Part shown: piece after piece, positions 17,527-25,772 of the stretch
Layout: the number at the start of each line of letters is the position of its first letter
Numbering within the stretch: the stretch's first letter is position 1
NCBI RefSeq assembly: GCF_900111245.1
Contig: NZ_FOGO01000010.1
Span: forward strand, 1 to 64,000
Length of the DNA stretch: 64,000 nucleotides
Origin: Streptomyces qinglanensis
GTDB lineage: Bacteria > Actinomycetota > Actinomycetes > Streptomycetales > Streptomycetaceae
Reading direction: 5' to 3'
Notes under the pieces: generated by a model
Database searches by the model: none
Told to the model about the DNA's origin: nothing
The model's input: only the letters and a program-made list of their open reading frames with translations
Translations under genes and position numbers: made by a program

Positions 17527-18525
17527 TCAACGGGTGCCCTTCGGGTCCAGTGCGTCGCGTACGCCGTCGCCGAAGAGGTTGAAGGCGAGCACCGTGATGA
17601 AGATGGCGACGCCGGGAATGATCATGTACATCGGGTCGGACTCGTAGTACGTCACCGCGTCCGAGAGCATCGAGCCCCACGAGGCGGTCGGCGGCTTGAC
17701 GCCAACGCCCAGGAAGCTGAGGGCCGCCTCGGTGAGGATGTTGGTCGGGATCATCAGCGTCATGTAGACGGTGATCGGCGCGACCAGGTTGGGCAGCAGT
17801 TCCTTGCCGATGATGTAGCCGCGGCCGGCGCCCAGGCTGCGGGCGGCCTCGATGTACTCGCGCTCGCGCAGCGAGAGCACCTGGCCGCGCACGATCCGGC
17901 CGATGTAGGGCCAGCCGAAGAAGCCGATCACCAGGATCATCACCAGCAGCCGCACACCCGTGCCGGTCAGGCCGAGCAGGTCGTTGGGCATGACGGAGAT
18001 CAGGGAGATGATGAACAGGAGCTGCGGGAAGGCCAGCAGCATGTCCATCACCCGGCTGATCAGCGCGTCCAGCCAGCCGCCGAAGTAGCCGGCGAGGGTG
18101 CCCAGGACGGTGCCGAAGATGACGGCGACGAAGGCCGAGAGGAAGCCGACCAGGATCGAGACGCGCGCTCCGTAGACGATCCGGGTGAGGATGTCGCGGC
18201 CGCTGACCGGCTCCACTCCGAGCAGGTGGTCGGCGGACATTCCGCCCAGCGCACCCTTGGGGGTGCTGAAGAGCGGGTCGATCAGGTCTTCATGGCGCTC
18301 GTTCGGCGACTGTCCGGTCAGTGCCGCGAGCACCGGGGCGAAGATCGCGAGCAGGACCAGCAGCAGCACGATCGTGCCGCCGAGCAGCGCCACCTTGTCC
18401 CGCTTGAGCCGCTCCCAGGCGATCCGGCCGAGTGAGCGGCCCTCGATCGCCTTCTCAGGCTTGCTGGGTGCCGGCTCCACGGTCGCGGTTTTCGCGGCCG
18501 TTTCCTCGTGCAGTGGTGCCGTCAT
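17527..18525 (-). CDS. oppC: Oligopeptide ABC transporter permease (OppC type)
   Basis: A 332-residue permease. The cytoplasmic N-terminus of about 60 residues includes SLGRIAWERLKRDKVALLGG, the family N-terminal motif, followed by the first membrane helix. The ATPase-contact loop is in YIEAARSLGAGRGYIIGKELLPN. It forms the channel with OppB. ATG at 18525. It is the first gene of the operon, giving the order C-A-B-D-F rather than the usual A-B-C-D-F. Confidence 0.92.
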   Translation of the reverse strand: MTAPLHEETAAKTATVEPAPSKPEKAIEGRSLGRIAWERLKRDKVALLGGTIVLLLVLLAIFAPVLAALTGQSPNERHEDLIDPLFSTPKGALGGMSADHLLGVEPVSGRDILTRIVYGARVSILVGFLSAFVAVIFGTVLGTLAGYFGGWLDALISRVMDMLLAFPQLLFIISLISVMPNDLLGLTGTGVRLLVMILVIGFFGWPYIGRIVRGQVLSLREREYIEAARSLGAGRGYIIGKELLPNLVAPITVYMTLMIPTNILTEAALSFLGVGVKPPTASWGSMLSDAVTYYESDPMYMIIPGVAIFITVLAFNLFGDGVRDALDPKGTR

Positions 18526-18841
18526 CGTGTTGGGGACCCCTTCTCGACCGGCAGTTGACCAGTCCACGCACACCGCTGTAGCGGCCAGAGTTCAGAAGAC
18601 ATTCGAAAGCCGTTGTGGGTGGGAGGCCGGCTGCGGCCTTCCGGTGGCTTATGGCTCGGGAGTCTTCATCGCGCTCAGGATCAGTCGCCAGACCTCCCGG
18701 GGAAAGGATGCGCAACTGTGATGTGACGCGGCATGTTCCGTTATGCGGACGGAAATTGACGTTGAGCGGTGTGGAGGCCGGGATTTTGTCCTGATCTGGA
18801 CCGTCTGCGGATCCGGAAATACGTCCGGATTCCGCCCCTGC
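18526..18841. promoter_or_regulatory. Gene-free stretch upstream of the opp operon
   Basis: No convincing gene is seen in these 316 bases. They should hold the opp promoter (minus strand) near 18530-18650 and the 3' end of the SseB-like transcript. A short hairpin (ATCCGG 18811-18816, CCGGAT 18825-18830) lies 12 bases past the SseB-like stop and may be its terminator. No clear -35/-10 pair can be named with confidence. Confidence 0.4.
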
Positions 18842-19642
18842 TCAGAAGGCGCGCGGGTAGCCGTAACCGGCGCCGGGAGCCGGTGGCCGAGAAGCGTCGT
18901 AACCGGCCGGAGCGTGTGCGTCCCGGTCGAAGAACGGCCGGGACTGACTGCGCATCCACATGGCCACGGGGTCGTAGTCGTCCGCCATCGCGACGCTGGA
19001 GACGGGGAGCCCGTCCGGCACCGCGAGCACCGACTGGGCCATCATCCGGCGGGCCGCCTCGATCGAGGCGGGGGCGCTGTCGTAGAGGTCGAGGCCGACG
19101 GCCAGGTACGGGACACCCAGCGCGGGCCGCACCCAGGCGCGGCGCAGCGAGCGGACCACGGGGGTCCGGTGGGCGTTCTGCGTCAGCAGCGCATAGAACT
19201 GCGGGATCTCCAGGGTCGGCTCGCTGATCCGCAGTGGCCCGGCGGGAAGCTGGTCGAGGCCGACAGCGATCCGCCGCAGGTCGAGCCAGGGGATGCCGAC
19301 GCCGCCGCCGGGAGCGTGCGGATTCAGCCAGATCCCCCAGCGGTCGGCGAAGAGGGCCGCGGCGATCTCCCGTCCGGCGACGACCTCGTGGGCGCGGTTC
19401 CAGCCGGAGGCCGCCAGCTCCTGGGCCGAGGTGACACAGGGCGCGTAGCCGTACCCCGCGACGTCCATGTTGCCGTACTGCGCGTCGGGGGACCCGGCCT
19501 GCCCGTTCCACAGCAGCATCCACACCTGGCTGCCGGCGAGCGCCTGGAGCAAGGACTCGTAGTTCTCGTAGCTCTCGTAGGTGCCGTGCCCGCCGGGCGC
19601 CACCCGCCGCAGCAGCGTCTCGACGCTCTCACCCGCGCTCAC
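18842..19642 (-). CDS. SseB-family protein (first of two)
   Basis: A 266-residue protein resembling SseB (enhanced serine sensitivity) proteins, with the family-like APCVTSAQELAASGW and WLDLRRIAVGLDQL segments and a C-terminal domain from about residue 145. The last 30 residues are Gly/Pro/Tyr-rich. SseB function is unresolved; in E. coli its overexpression changes serine sensitivity. Placement between a peptide transporter and a glycine/serine operon is suggestive but not proof. GTG at 19642 chosen with GGAAAGG upstream; a TTG start further upstream is possible. Confidence 0.62.
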   Translation of the reverse strand: MSAGESVETLLRRVAPGGHGTYESYENYESLLQALAGSQVWMLLWNGQAGSPDAQYGNMDVAGYGYAPCVTSAQELAASGWNRAHEVVAGREIAAALFADRWGIWLNPHAPGGGVGIPWLDLRRIAVGLDQLPAGPLRISEPTLEIPQFYALLTQNAHRTPVVRSLRRAWVRPALGVPYLAVGLDLYDSAPASIEAARRMMAQSVLAVPDGLPVSSVAMADDYDPVAMWMRSQSRPFFDRDAHAPAGYDASRPPAPGAGYGYPRAF

Positions 19643-19837
19643 CTGGGCCGCCTTTCCACCTCTGCCGCCGTTCCTGGCTCGTCGCCCCGCACCGCCATCC
19701 AACCAGCTTACGAGCGGACCGGGACATCGGTACTCGTACTCAGCTCGGGGCCGGCAACCGGCGTGCACCGCTCCGCATCCGGGCCGCCGACGGCACCTCA
19801 CCGGCACCGCGGGCCCCTACCGCCCCTCGCACCGAGC

Positions 19838-20644
19838 TCAGCGGTGGCTCTCGCGGTCGTAGAACGGGCGTACGCACTGCCGCAGCCAGTCCACGACCGG
19901 GTCGTCGGCCGCGTCGAGCAGCACCATCTGGACCGGCCAGCGCACCGGCGCCACGTGCAGCGCCCTGCCGAGCGCGTCGTGCGCCGCCTGCCGGGCCTCC
20001 GGATCGAGGAGGTCGAGCTCTATCCCGACGAACAGGCCGGGGGGATCGCCCTCGGTGCTGGCGAGACCCCGGCGCGCGGTGCGTACGGCCGGGAGCGCGG
20101 CGAACTCCGCCGAGACCGCGGCGAGGAAGGCGAGCGGATCGTCCTGCCAGTCCGGCTCGAACAGCCGCACCCGGGCGCCCCGCACAGCCCCGGTGGCGGC
20201 CTGCTCGGCGGGAGTGTTCGCGCACAGTTCGGCGACGGCCTCGGCGGACAGCGGAACCCCCACCGTCCCCTCCGGGTTCACGGCGATGCCCACCCCCGCG
20301 GGGAGGCCGCGCGCGAATTCCCTGACCGGCGCGACGGTGAAGGACACATGCGTGCCGACGACGCTCAGGAACTGCTGCTCGGAGCTGAAGACCGGCACAT
20401 GGACCGCGCCGTCCAACTCGATGGTCGGCAGATCCAGTTCCCGGCTCTCCCGGTCGCCGCCCTCCGGCAGCGGGACCCAGACGCTGCTGCGGCCCAGCAC
20501 CTCCAGCAGCCGGGCACCCGCGTGCGGCACCTGGAGCGAGGCGGCCAGGGCTTCCTCCAGCTCGTTGCCGGGCCAGCCGCCCCCGTGCCCGGGCCCGAAG
20601 TGCTGCGGCTGCTGGGGCTGCGAGGGCTGCGAGGGACCTGTCAT
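19838..20644 (-). CDS. SseB-family protein (second of two)
   Basis: A 268-residue protein. After a Gln/Pro/Gly-rich N-terminus (about 25 residues) comes LEEALAASLQVPHAGARLLEVL and SSVWVPLP, typical of the SseB N-terminal domain. FSSEQQFLSVVG and GVGIAVNPEGTVGVPL follow, then a C-terminal SseB domain ending DWLRQCVRPFYDR. Both this protein and its neighbour end in a similar (RQCVRPFYDR / RSQSRPFFDR) segment, so they probably arose by duplication. ATG at 20644. Function unknown. Confidence 0.68.
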   Translation of the reverse strand: MTGPSQPSQPQQPQHFGPGHGGGWPGNELEEALAASLQVPHAGARLLEVLGRSSVWVPLPEGGDRESRELDLPTIELDGAVHVPVFSSEQQFLSVVGTHVSFTVAPVREFARGLPAGVGIAVNPEGTVGVPLSAEAVAELCANTPAEQAATGAVRGARVRLFEPDWQDDPLAFLAAVSAEFAALPAVRTARRGLASTEGDPPGLFVGIELDLLDPEARQAAHDALGRALHVAPVRWPVQMVLLDAADDPVVDWLRQCVRPFYDRESHR

Positions 20645-20713
20645 ACGGCAAAGCCTATCCATGATCCCCGCCCGCCCGGAGGGGCCCCGGGGCACCGCTG
20701 CCGAGCCCTGGAA

Positions 20714-20747
20714 GAACCGGGATGAACCGGGATGAACCGGGATGAAC
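20714..20747. repeat. Short tandem repeat, 10-bp unit GAACCGGGAT
   Basis: Three perfect copies of GAACCGGGAT run from 20714 to 20743, followed by a partial fourth (GAAC). They lie between the divergently transcribed SseB-like gene and the secreted Pro/Lys-rich gene. They could be slippage-prone or a protein-binding array; nothing in the sequence decides. Confidence 0.7.
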
Positions 20748-20845
20748 ACGAACAGCGACACCCCGGTTGCGTTCCGCACCGAATGCCCGAAAGGTGGACT
20801 GCGTCCCCATACGTGCCAACCGGCACGCCCATCGGAGGAGAGCAC

Positions 20846-21430
20846 ATGCGTGTGAACAGGATCGCCGTCACCGTCACCCTGGCCGGCTCGCTCGCCCTCG
20901 GCGCGGCGGGCGCGGCCGCCGCCGCGCCGGTGGCCGGCCACGCCCCGGGGCAGCGGCCCGGCGTCCAGCAGCCCGCCGGACCGGCATCCGGGACGGAGCA
21001 GGCCAAGCCGAAGCCGTCGGACGACCAGGGCATGGGGCAGGCGGCGCCGCAGCAGAAGCCCGCCGCACCCCAGCAGGACCCGATGGCGCAGCACAAGCTC
21101 CCGAAGCCGCCCGCGCCCGGCGGGAAGCCGTCCGACCAGCAGCAGCCGGCGAAGCCGCCCAAGCCCACGAAGCCGCCGAAGCCGTCGAAGCCGTCGGATG
21201 CGGCCCAGGAGCAGCAGTCCGCGAAGCCGTCCGGGCCCGCCAAGCCCGGGAAGCCCGGGAAGCCCGGGAAGCCCGGAAAGCCGGCCGGGCCCGCCGGACC
21301 GGCGAAGCCCGCCGCTCAGCAGCCCCCGCAGGAGCAGGCGCCCGGCAAGCCGGCACTGGGCCAGGCCGGGCAGCCGCAGTCCCCCGCGCAGCAGCTCGGC
21401 AAGCCGGTCACCCCGGCAGCGGGCCGCTGA
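20846..21430 (+). CDS. Secreted Pro/Lys-rich low-complexity protein
   Basis: A 194-residue protein with a clean Sec signal peptide (basic start, hydrophobic LAGSLALGAAGAAAAAP, cleavage near AAA). The mature part is almost entirely Pro, Lys, Gln, Ala and Gly. PPKPTKPPKPSKPS lies near the middle and a collagen-like GKPGKPGKPGKPAG run lies at about residues 134-147. It has no cysteine and is strongly basic. A cell-wall or extracellular-matrix role is possible but not shown. ATG at 20846 with GGAGGAG upstream. Its last 23 bases overlap the 3' end of the convergent P-loop gene. Confidence 0.75.
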   Translation: MRVNRIAVTVTLAGSLALGAAGAAAAAPVAGHAPGQRPGVQQPAGPASGTEQAKPKPSDDQGMGQAAPQQKPAAPQQDPMAQHKLPKPPAPGGKPSDQQQPAKPPKPTKPPKPSKPSDAAQEQQSAKPSGPAKPGKPGKPGKPGKPAGPAGPAKPAAQQPPQEQAPGKPALGQAGQPQSPAQQLGKPVTPAAGR

Positions 21431-22247
21431 TCCCGGTCACTCCCTGAGCCCGGTCACCGATGTCCCCGTCCGCGGCCCCGGCGCCCCTCGCGGGTGCCGG
21501 GGCCGCGGGCCTCCGCTCGGCTCCGGGCGGCGGCAGGGACGGCGGCCCGGTCGGGTCCGGCGGCCCCGCCCACCGGGAGAGCACCATCGGCACCGCGGCG
21601 GGCAGCGGCTCGAAGAGCACGGACCGCACCCCGTGGGCCGCCTCCCGGTCCAGCAGCACCGAGGAGACACAGCCGCGCGGCAGCCGTCCGGCCTCGGCGG
21701 CGGCCCGCAGCCCGCCGACCGCGCGCAGATGCCGCCGGAAGGCGTACCCGGTCACTCGCCTGCCCCGCGCGGTCTGCCCGGCCAGCGCGTCCCCGGCGGG
21801 GACGTCGAGCAGCAGCAGGTGGAGCGACCGCCCGCGCCGCACCGCGTCCCGGGCCAGCCAGCGGCGCACCCAGCTCTGCGTGCCGCAGTCGTGCACCATG
21901 ACGGCCGCACCCGAGCCCAGCGCCGTGCGCAGCGCCGCGTAGTGCGCGAGCCGCACCAGCGGGCGGTAGGCGCCGTAGGGCAGCCAGCGCGGCATCCGCG
22001 CCTCCCAGCGTTCGCGGGCGTCCTGCGAGTCGATGCGCACCGCATCGGACCGGGCCGGGACCGCGCGCCGGATCAGGGTGGACTTGCCGCCGCCCGGCAG
22101 CCCGGAGACCACCACCACGTCCCCCGCCGGATAGCGCAGCGTCCACGGCCCGGCGGTACGGCGCAGATCGTGCCGGACCTCGGCGCGGGCTGCGGGGCCC
22201 GCTCGCGCGCCCCTCGGTACGGCTCCTGCACGGCACGGGCTGCCCAC
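21408..22247 (-). CDS. P-loop NTPase, kinase-like (AAA_33 type)
   Basis: A 279-residue protein with Walker A GLPGGGKST near residue 50, VRIDSQDARERW following, and VMVHDCGTQSWVRRWLARDA as a zeta-toxin/kinase-like core. About 65 C-terminal residues are Pro/Ala-rich and probably disordered. Substrate unknown; families of this type phosphorylate small molecules or nucleotides. GTG at 22247 with GGGAGGGAG upstream. It is divergent from the glycine riboswitch operon and overlaps the convergent secreted-protein gene at its 3' end. Confidence 0.7.
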   Translation of the reverse strand: MGSPCRAGAVPRGARAGPAARAEVRHDLRRTAGPWTLRYPAGDVVVVSGLPGGGKSTLIRRAVPARSDAVRIDSQDARERWEARMPRWLPYGAYRPLVRLAHYAALRTALGSGAAVMVHDCGTQSWVRRWLARDAVRRGRSLHLLLLDVPAGDALAGQTARGRRVTGYAFRRHLRAVGGLRAAAEAGRLPRGCVSSVLLDREAAHGVRSVLFEPLPAAVPMVLSRWAGPPDPTGPPSLPPPGAERRPAAPAPARGAGAADGDIGDRAQGVTGISGPLPG

Positions 22248-22397
22248 TGGATCTCCCTCCCCTGGCGGCTGTTCGGCCGCCGCCCCAAGTATGTAAAGAA
22301 GGAGTAATGCGGTTCAAGGTGAACAGCTCCTCCACAGGGGCAGCCACAGCCCACCCACCCGTGCCATGATGTGCGCAGTCAAACTGCATACCGGCCG

Positions 22398-22645
22398 TTC
22401 GAACCCGCGCGGGAGAGTCCCCGGCATGCGTGTGCAGTACGCGCAGGCCAGGGCGCCGAAGGAGCAAGATCCTCCCTTGAATCTCTCAGGCCCCGTTACC
22501 GCGCAGGCTAGGCAGATCTGAAAAGCGGACCGCTGCGCTCCCGCCCCGGCGCGGGCCGGCGTTCCCACCCAAGGTGCAAGCCGGGCTCCAGCCGTTCGGG
22601 AGCTGTCGGCGAACCTCTCAGGTTCCGATGACAGATGGGGAGGAC
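22398..22645 (+). promoter_or_regulatory. Tandem glycine riboswitch (gcvT element, two aptamers)
   Basis: Two adjacent copies of the glycine aptamer consensus are visible. The first runs from GCGGGAGAGTCC (about 22409) through GCCGAAGGAGCAA to CTCTCAGG (about 22490). The second, from about 22560, ends in CGAACCTCTCAGG (22612-22624) and GATGACAGATGGGG. It lies 50 bases upstream of gcvT. In known cases glycine binding turns on glycine cleavage genes; here it would control gcvT, gcvH and possibly glyA and sdaA. Exact ends are approximate. Confidence 0.88.
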
Positions 22646-22695
22646 ATCCACGTCATATCCCCTTTCGGGGACTCATCGGGACTCTGGGAGCCTGC

Positions 22696-23823
22696 ATGAC
22701 TGAGCCACCGGCCATCCGAAAAACCGCGCTGGACGCCACACACCGGGCGCTGGGCGCCACCATGACCGACTTCGCGGGCTGGGACATGCCGCTGCGCTAC
22801 GGCAGTGAGCGCGAGGAGCATCTGGCCGTGCGCTCGACCGCCGGCCTCTTCGACCTCTCGCACATGGGCGAGATCACCCTGACCGGGCCGCAGGCCGCCG
22901 AACTGCTGGACCACGCGCTGGTCGGCAACCTGTCCAAGCTGGCGGTCGGCCGCGCCCGCTACACCATGATCTGCGACGCGGACGGCGGCATCCTCGACGA
23001 TCTGATCGTCTACCGGCTGGACGACCAGGAGTACCTGGTCGTGGCCAACGCGTCCAACGCGCAGACGGTGCTGGACGCGCTGGTCGCGCGGCAGGACGGC
23101 TTCGGTGCCGAGGTGCGGGACGACCGCGACAGCTATGCGCTCATCGCGGTGCAGGGCCCGGCGGCCGCGGGCATCCTCAAGCAGCTGACCGGCTTCGACG
23201 TGGACGGGCTGCGCTACTACGCCGGTGAGCGCGACATGGTCGCCGGCAAGTCGGCGCTGATCGCCCGCACCGGGTACACCGGCGAGGACGGCTTCGAGCT
23301 GTTCGTCTCGCCCGGTGACGCCGTCGCGGTCTGGGAGGCACTGACCGAGGCGGGCCGGGAGGCCGGGCTCACCCCGTGCGGGCTGAGCTGCCGGGACACC
23401 CTCCGCCTGGAGGCGGGCATGCCGCTGTACGGGCATGAGCTGTCCACCGCACTGACGCCGTTCGACGCGGGGCTGGGCAGGATCGTCAAGTTCGAGAAGA
23501 CCGCGAACGAGGGACGCTTCGTGGGCCGGGACGCGCTGGCGGCGGCCGCCGAGAAGGCCGCGACCGCGCCGCCGCGCAAGCTGGTCGGGCTGGTGTCCGA
23601 GGGGCGCCGGGTGCCACGCGCCGGGTACCCCGTGGTCGCCGGGGGCGCGGTTGTGGGCGAAGTCACCTCCGGGGCGCCGTCGCCGACGCTGGGCAAGCCG
23701 ATCGCCATGGCGTACGTGGACGCGGCACACGCCGAGCCCGGCACGGAGGGGGTCGCGGTCGACATCCGGGGCTCCCACGAGCCGTACGAGGTCGTGGCGC
23801 TGCCCTTCTACAAGCGGGCCTGA
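22696..23823 (+). CDS. gcvT: Aminomethyltransferase, T-protein of the glycine cleavage system
   Basis: A 375-residue folate-dependent enzyme. The N-terminal FAGWDMPLRYGS and FDLSHMGEI motifs are diagnostic, with RTGYTGEDGFELF and LRLEAGMPLYGHEL in the middle. It transfers the methylene group from the H-protein lipoyl arm to tetrahydrofolate and releases ammonia. ATG at 22696, directly behind the glycine riboswitch. gcvH follows after 93 bases. gcvP, the decarboxylase, is not in the window and is likely encoded elsewhere. Confidence 0.95.
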   Translation: MTEPPAIRKTALDATHRALGATMTDFAGWDMPLRYGSEREEHLAVRSTAGLFDLSHMGEITLTGPQAAELLDHALVGNLSKLAVGRARYTMICDADGGILDDLIVYRLDDQEYLVVANASNAQTVLDALVARQDGFGAEVRDDRDSYALIAVQGPAAAGILKQLTGFDVDGLRYYAGERDMVAGKSALIARTGYTGEDGFELFVSPGDAVAVWEALTEAGREAGLTPCGLSCRDTLRLEAGMPLYGHELSTALTPFDAGLGRIVKFEKTANEGRFVGRDALAAAAEKAATAPPRKLVGLVSEGRRVPRAGYPVVAGGAVVGEVTSGAPSPTLGKPIAMAYVDAAHAEPGTEGVAVDIRGSHEPYEVVALPFYKRA

Positions 23824-23916
23824 GCACCCGCCGCCCCGCCGAGGGGCGACCCGCCCCCCGTTCCACCTGCCAAGACCGTGTTCACTGCACCTTTCGCATC
23901 CGGGAGAATCAGACTC

Positions 23917-24297
23917 ATGAGCAACCCCCAGCAGCTCCGCTACAGCAAGGAGCACGAGTGGCTGTCGGCCGCCGATGACGGCGTCGCGACGGTCGGTATC
24001 ACCGAGCACGCCGCCAACGCCCTCGGCGACGTCGTCTTCGTCCAGCTCCCCGAGGTCGGTGACACCGTCACCGCGGGCGAGACCTGCGGCGAACTGGAGT
24101 CCACCAAGTCCGTCAGCGACCTCTACTCCCCCGCCTCCGGTGAGATCACCGAGATCAACCAGGACGTGGTGGACGACCCGGCGCTGGTCAACTCCGCCCC
24201 GCTGGAGGGCGGCTGGCTGTTCAAGGTGAAGGTCGACGCGCTGCCCGACGACCTGCTCTCGGCCGACGAGTACGCCGCATTCGCCTCGGGCAACTGA
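23917..24297 (+). CDS. gcvH: Glycine cleavage system H protein
   Basis: A 126-residue lipoyl-carrier protein. YSKEHEWL near the start and the lipoylation site in GELESTKSVSDLYSP (Lys about residue 65) are intact. It shuttles the aminomethyl group between P- and T-proteins. Of two possible ATGs in frame (23878 and 23917), the second fits family length and has GGGAGAA upstream. Lies between gcvT and glyA on the plus strand. Confidence 0.95.
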   Translation: MSNPQQLRYSKEHEWLSAADDGVATVGITEHAANALGDVVFVQLPEVGDTVTAGETCGELESTKSVSDLYSPASGEITEINQDVVDDPALVNSAPLEGGWLFKVKVDALPDDLLSADEYAAFASGN

Positions 24298-24364
24298 GGC
24301 GTCCGCCTCGGGGGACCGAGGCAGCTTGCCCACCCCGCCGCCACTTCCCAGGGACGGTTCTTCC

Positions 24365-25639
24365 ATGTCGCTTCTGAACGGCTCTCTCCACGAGGTCGAC
24401 CCCGACGTCGCCGCCGCCGTCGACGCCGAACTCCACCGCCAGCAGTCCACCCTCGAGATGATCGCCTCGGAGAACTTCGCTCCGGTCGCCTCCATGGAGG
24501 CCCAGGGCTCGGTCCTCACGAACAAGTACGCCGAGGGCTACCCCGGGCGCCGCTACTACGGCGGCTGCGAGTACGTCGACGTGGTCGAGGACCTGGCCCG
24601 CGACCGGATCAAGGCGCTGTTCGGCGCCGAGGCCGCCAACGTGCAGCCGCACTCCGGTGCCCAGGCGAACGCCGCCGCGATGTTCGCGCTGCTCAAGCCG
24701 GGCGACACCATTCTGGGCCTGGATCTGGCGCACGGTGGGCACCTCACCCACGGCATGAAGATCAACTTTTCCGGCAAGCTCTACAACGTCGCCGCCTACA
24801 AGGTCGACGAGCAGACCGGCCGGGTCGACATGGACGAGGTCGAGCGGCTGGCCAAGGAGCACCGCCCGCAGCTGATCATCGCGGGCTGGTCCGCCTACCC
24901 GCGCCAGCTCGACTTCGCCGCCTTCCGCCGCATCGCCGACGAGGTCGGTGCGCTGCTGATGGTGGACATGGCGCACTTCGCCGGCCTCGTCGCCGCCGGG
25001 CTGCACCCGAGCCCGGTGCCGTACGCGGACATCGTCACGACCACCACGCACAAGACCCTCGGCGGTCCGCGCGGCGGGGTGATCCTGTCGAAGAAGGAGT
25101 ACGCCAAGAAGATCAACTCCGCGGTCTTCCCGGGTCAGCAGGGCGGTCCGCTGGAGCACGTGATCGCCGCGAAGGCGGTCGCCTTCAAGGTCGCCGCCAG
25201 CGACGACTTCAAGGACCGCCAGCGGCGCACGCTCTCCGGCGCGCGGATCCTCGCCGAGCGCCTGCTGCGCGAGGACACCGTCGGCGCCGGCGTCTCGGTG
25301 CTCTCCGGCGGCACGGACGTCCACCTGGTCCTGGTCGACCTGCGCAACAGCGAGCTGGACGGGCAGCAGGCCGAGGACCGGCTCCACGACGTCGGCATCA
25401 CCGTCAACCGCAACGCCGTCCCCAACGACCCGCGGCCCCCGATGGTGACCTCGGGCCTGCGCATCGGGACGCCCGCGCTGGCGACCCGCGGCTTCCAGGA
25501 CGAGGACTTCGCCGAGGTCGCCGACATCATCGCCGAGGCCCTGCTGCCGGGCTTCGACGACACCAAGGGCAAGGCGCTCGCCGCGCGGGTCACCGCCCTC
25601 GCGGAGAAGCACCCGCTCTACCCCACGCTGGGCAAGTAG
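24365..25639 (+). CDS. glyA: Serine hydroxymethyltransferase
   Basis: A 424-residue PLP enzyme interconverting serine and glycine with tetrahydrofolate. The PLP lysine is in TTTTHKTLGGPRGG; the N-terminal EMIASENF and YAEGYPGRRYYGG motifs are intact. Together with the glycine cleavage proteins it converts two glycines to one serine. ATG at 24365 with GGGACGG upstream. The gap to gcvH is 67 bases; two strong hairpins follow the gene. Confidence 0.96.
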   Translation: MSLLNGSLHEVDPDVAAAVDAELHRQQSTLEMIASENFAPVASMEAQGSVLTNKYAEGYPGRRYYGGCEYVDVVEDLARDRIKALFGAEAANVQPHSGAQANAAAMFALLKPGDTILGLDLAHGGHLTHGMKINFSGKLYNVAAYKVDEQTGRVDMDEVERLAKEHRPQLIIAGWSAYPRQLDFAAFRRIADEVGALLMVDMAHFAGLVAAGLHPSPVPYADIVTTTTHKTLGGPRGGVILSKKEYAKKINSAVFPGQQGGPLEHVIAAKAVAFKVAASDDFKDRQRRTLSGARILAERLLREDTVGAGVSVLSGGTDVHLVLVDLRNSELDGQQAEDRLHDVGITVNRNAVPNDPRPPMVTSGLRIGTPALATRGFQDEDFAEVADIIAEALLPGFDDTKGKALAARVTALAEKHPLYPTLGK

Positions 25640-25657
25640 TCCTCCGCAGGACTCCCC

Positions 25658-25713
25658 GGAGCCCCCAGCGGGGCTCCCTCCCCGCCGGAGGGGCCGCACC
25701 CGGCCCCTCCGGC
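25658..25713 (+). terminator. Two consecutive hairpins after glyA
   Basis: Hairpin one: arms 25658-25665 and 25670-25677, 8 bases, loop CAGC. Hairpin two: arms 25684-25696 and 25701-25713, 13 bases, loop CACC, both perfect. They lie between glyA and sdaA, so sdaA may depend on read-through or its own promoter rather than fully sharing the riboswitch transcript. Confidence 0.75.
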
Positions 25714-25772
25714 ACCCACCGCTCCGCACCAGGACCCGACCCGCTGGCCCGCCAAGGGCTTGGAGCCGCACC

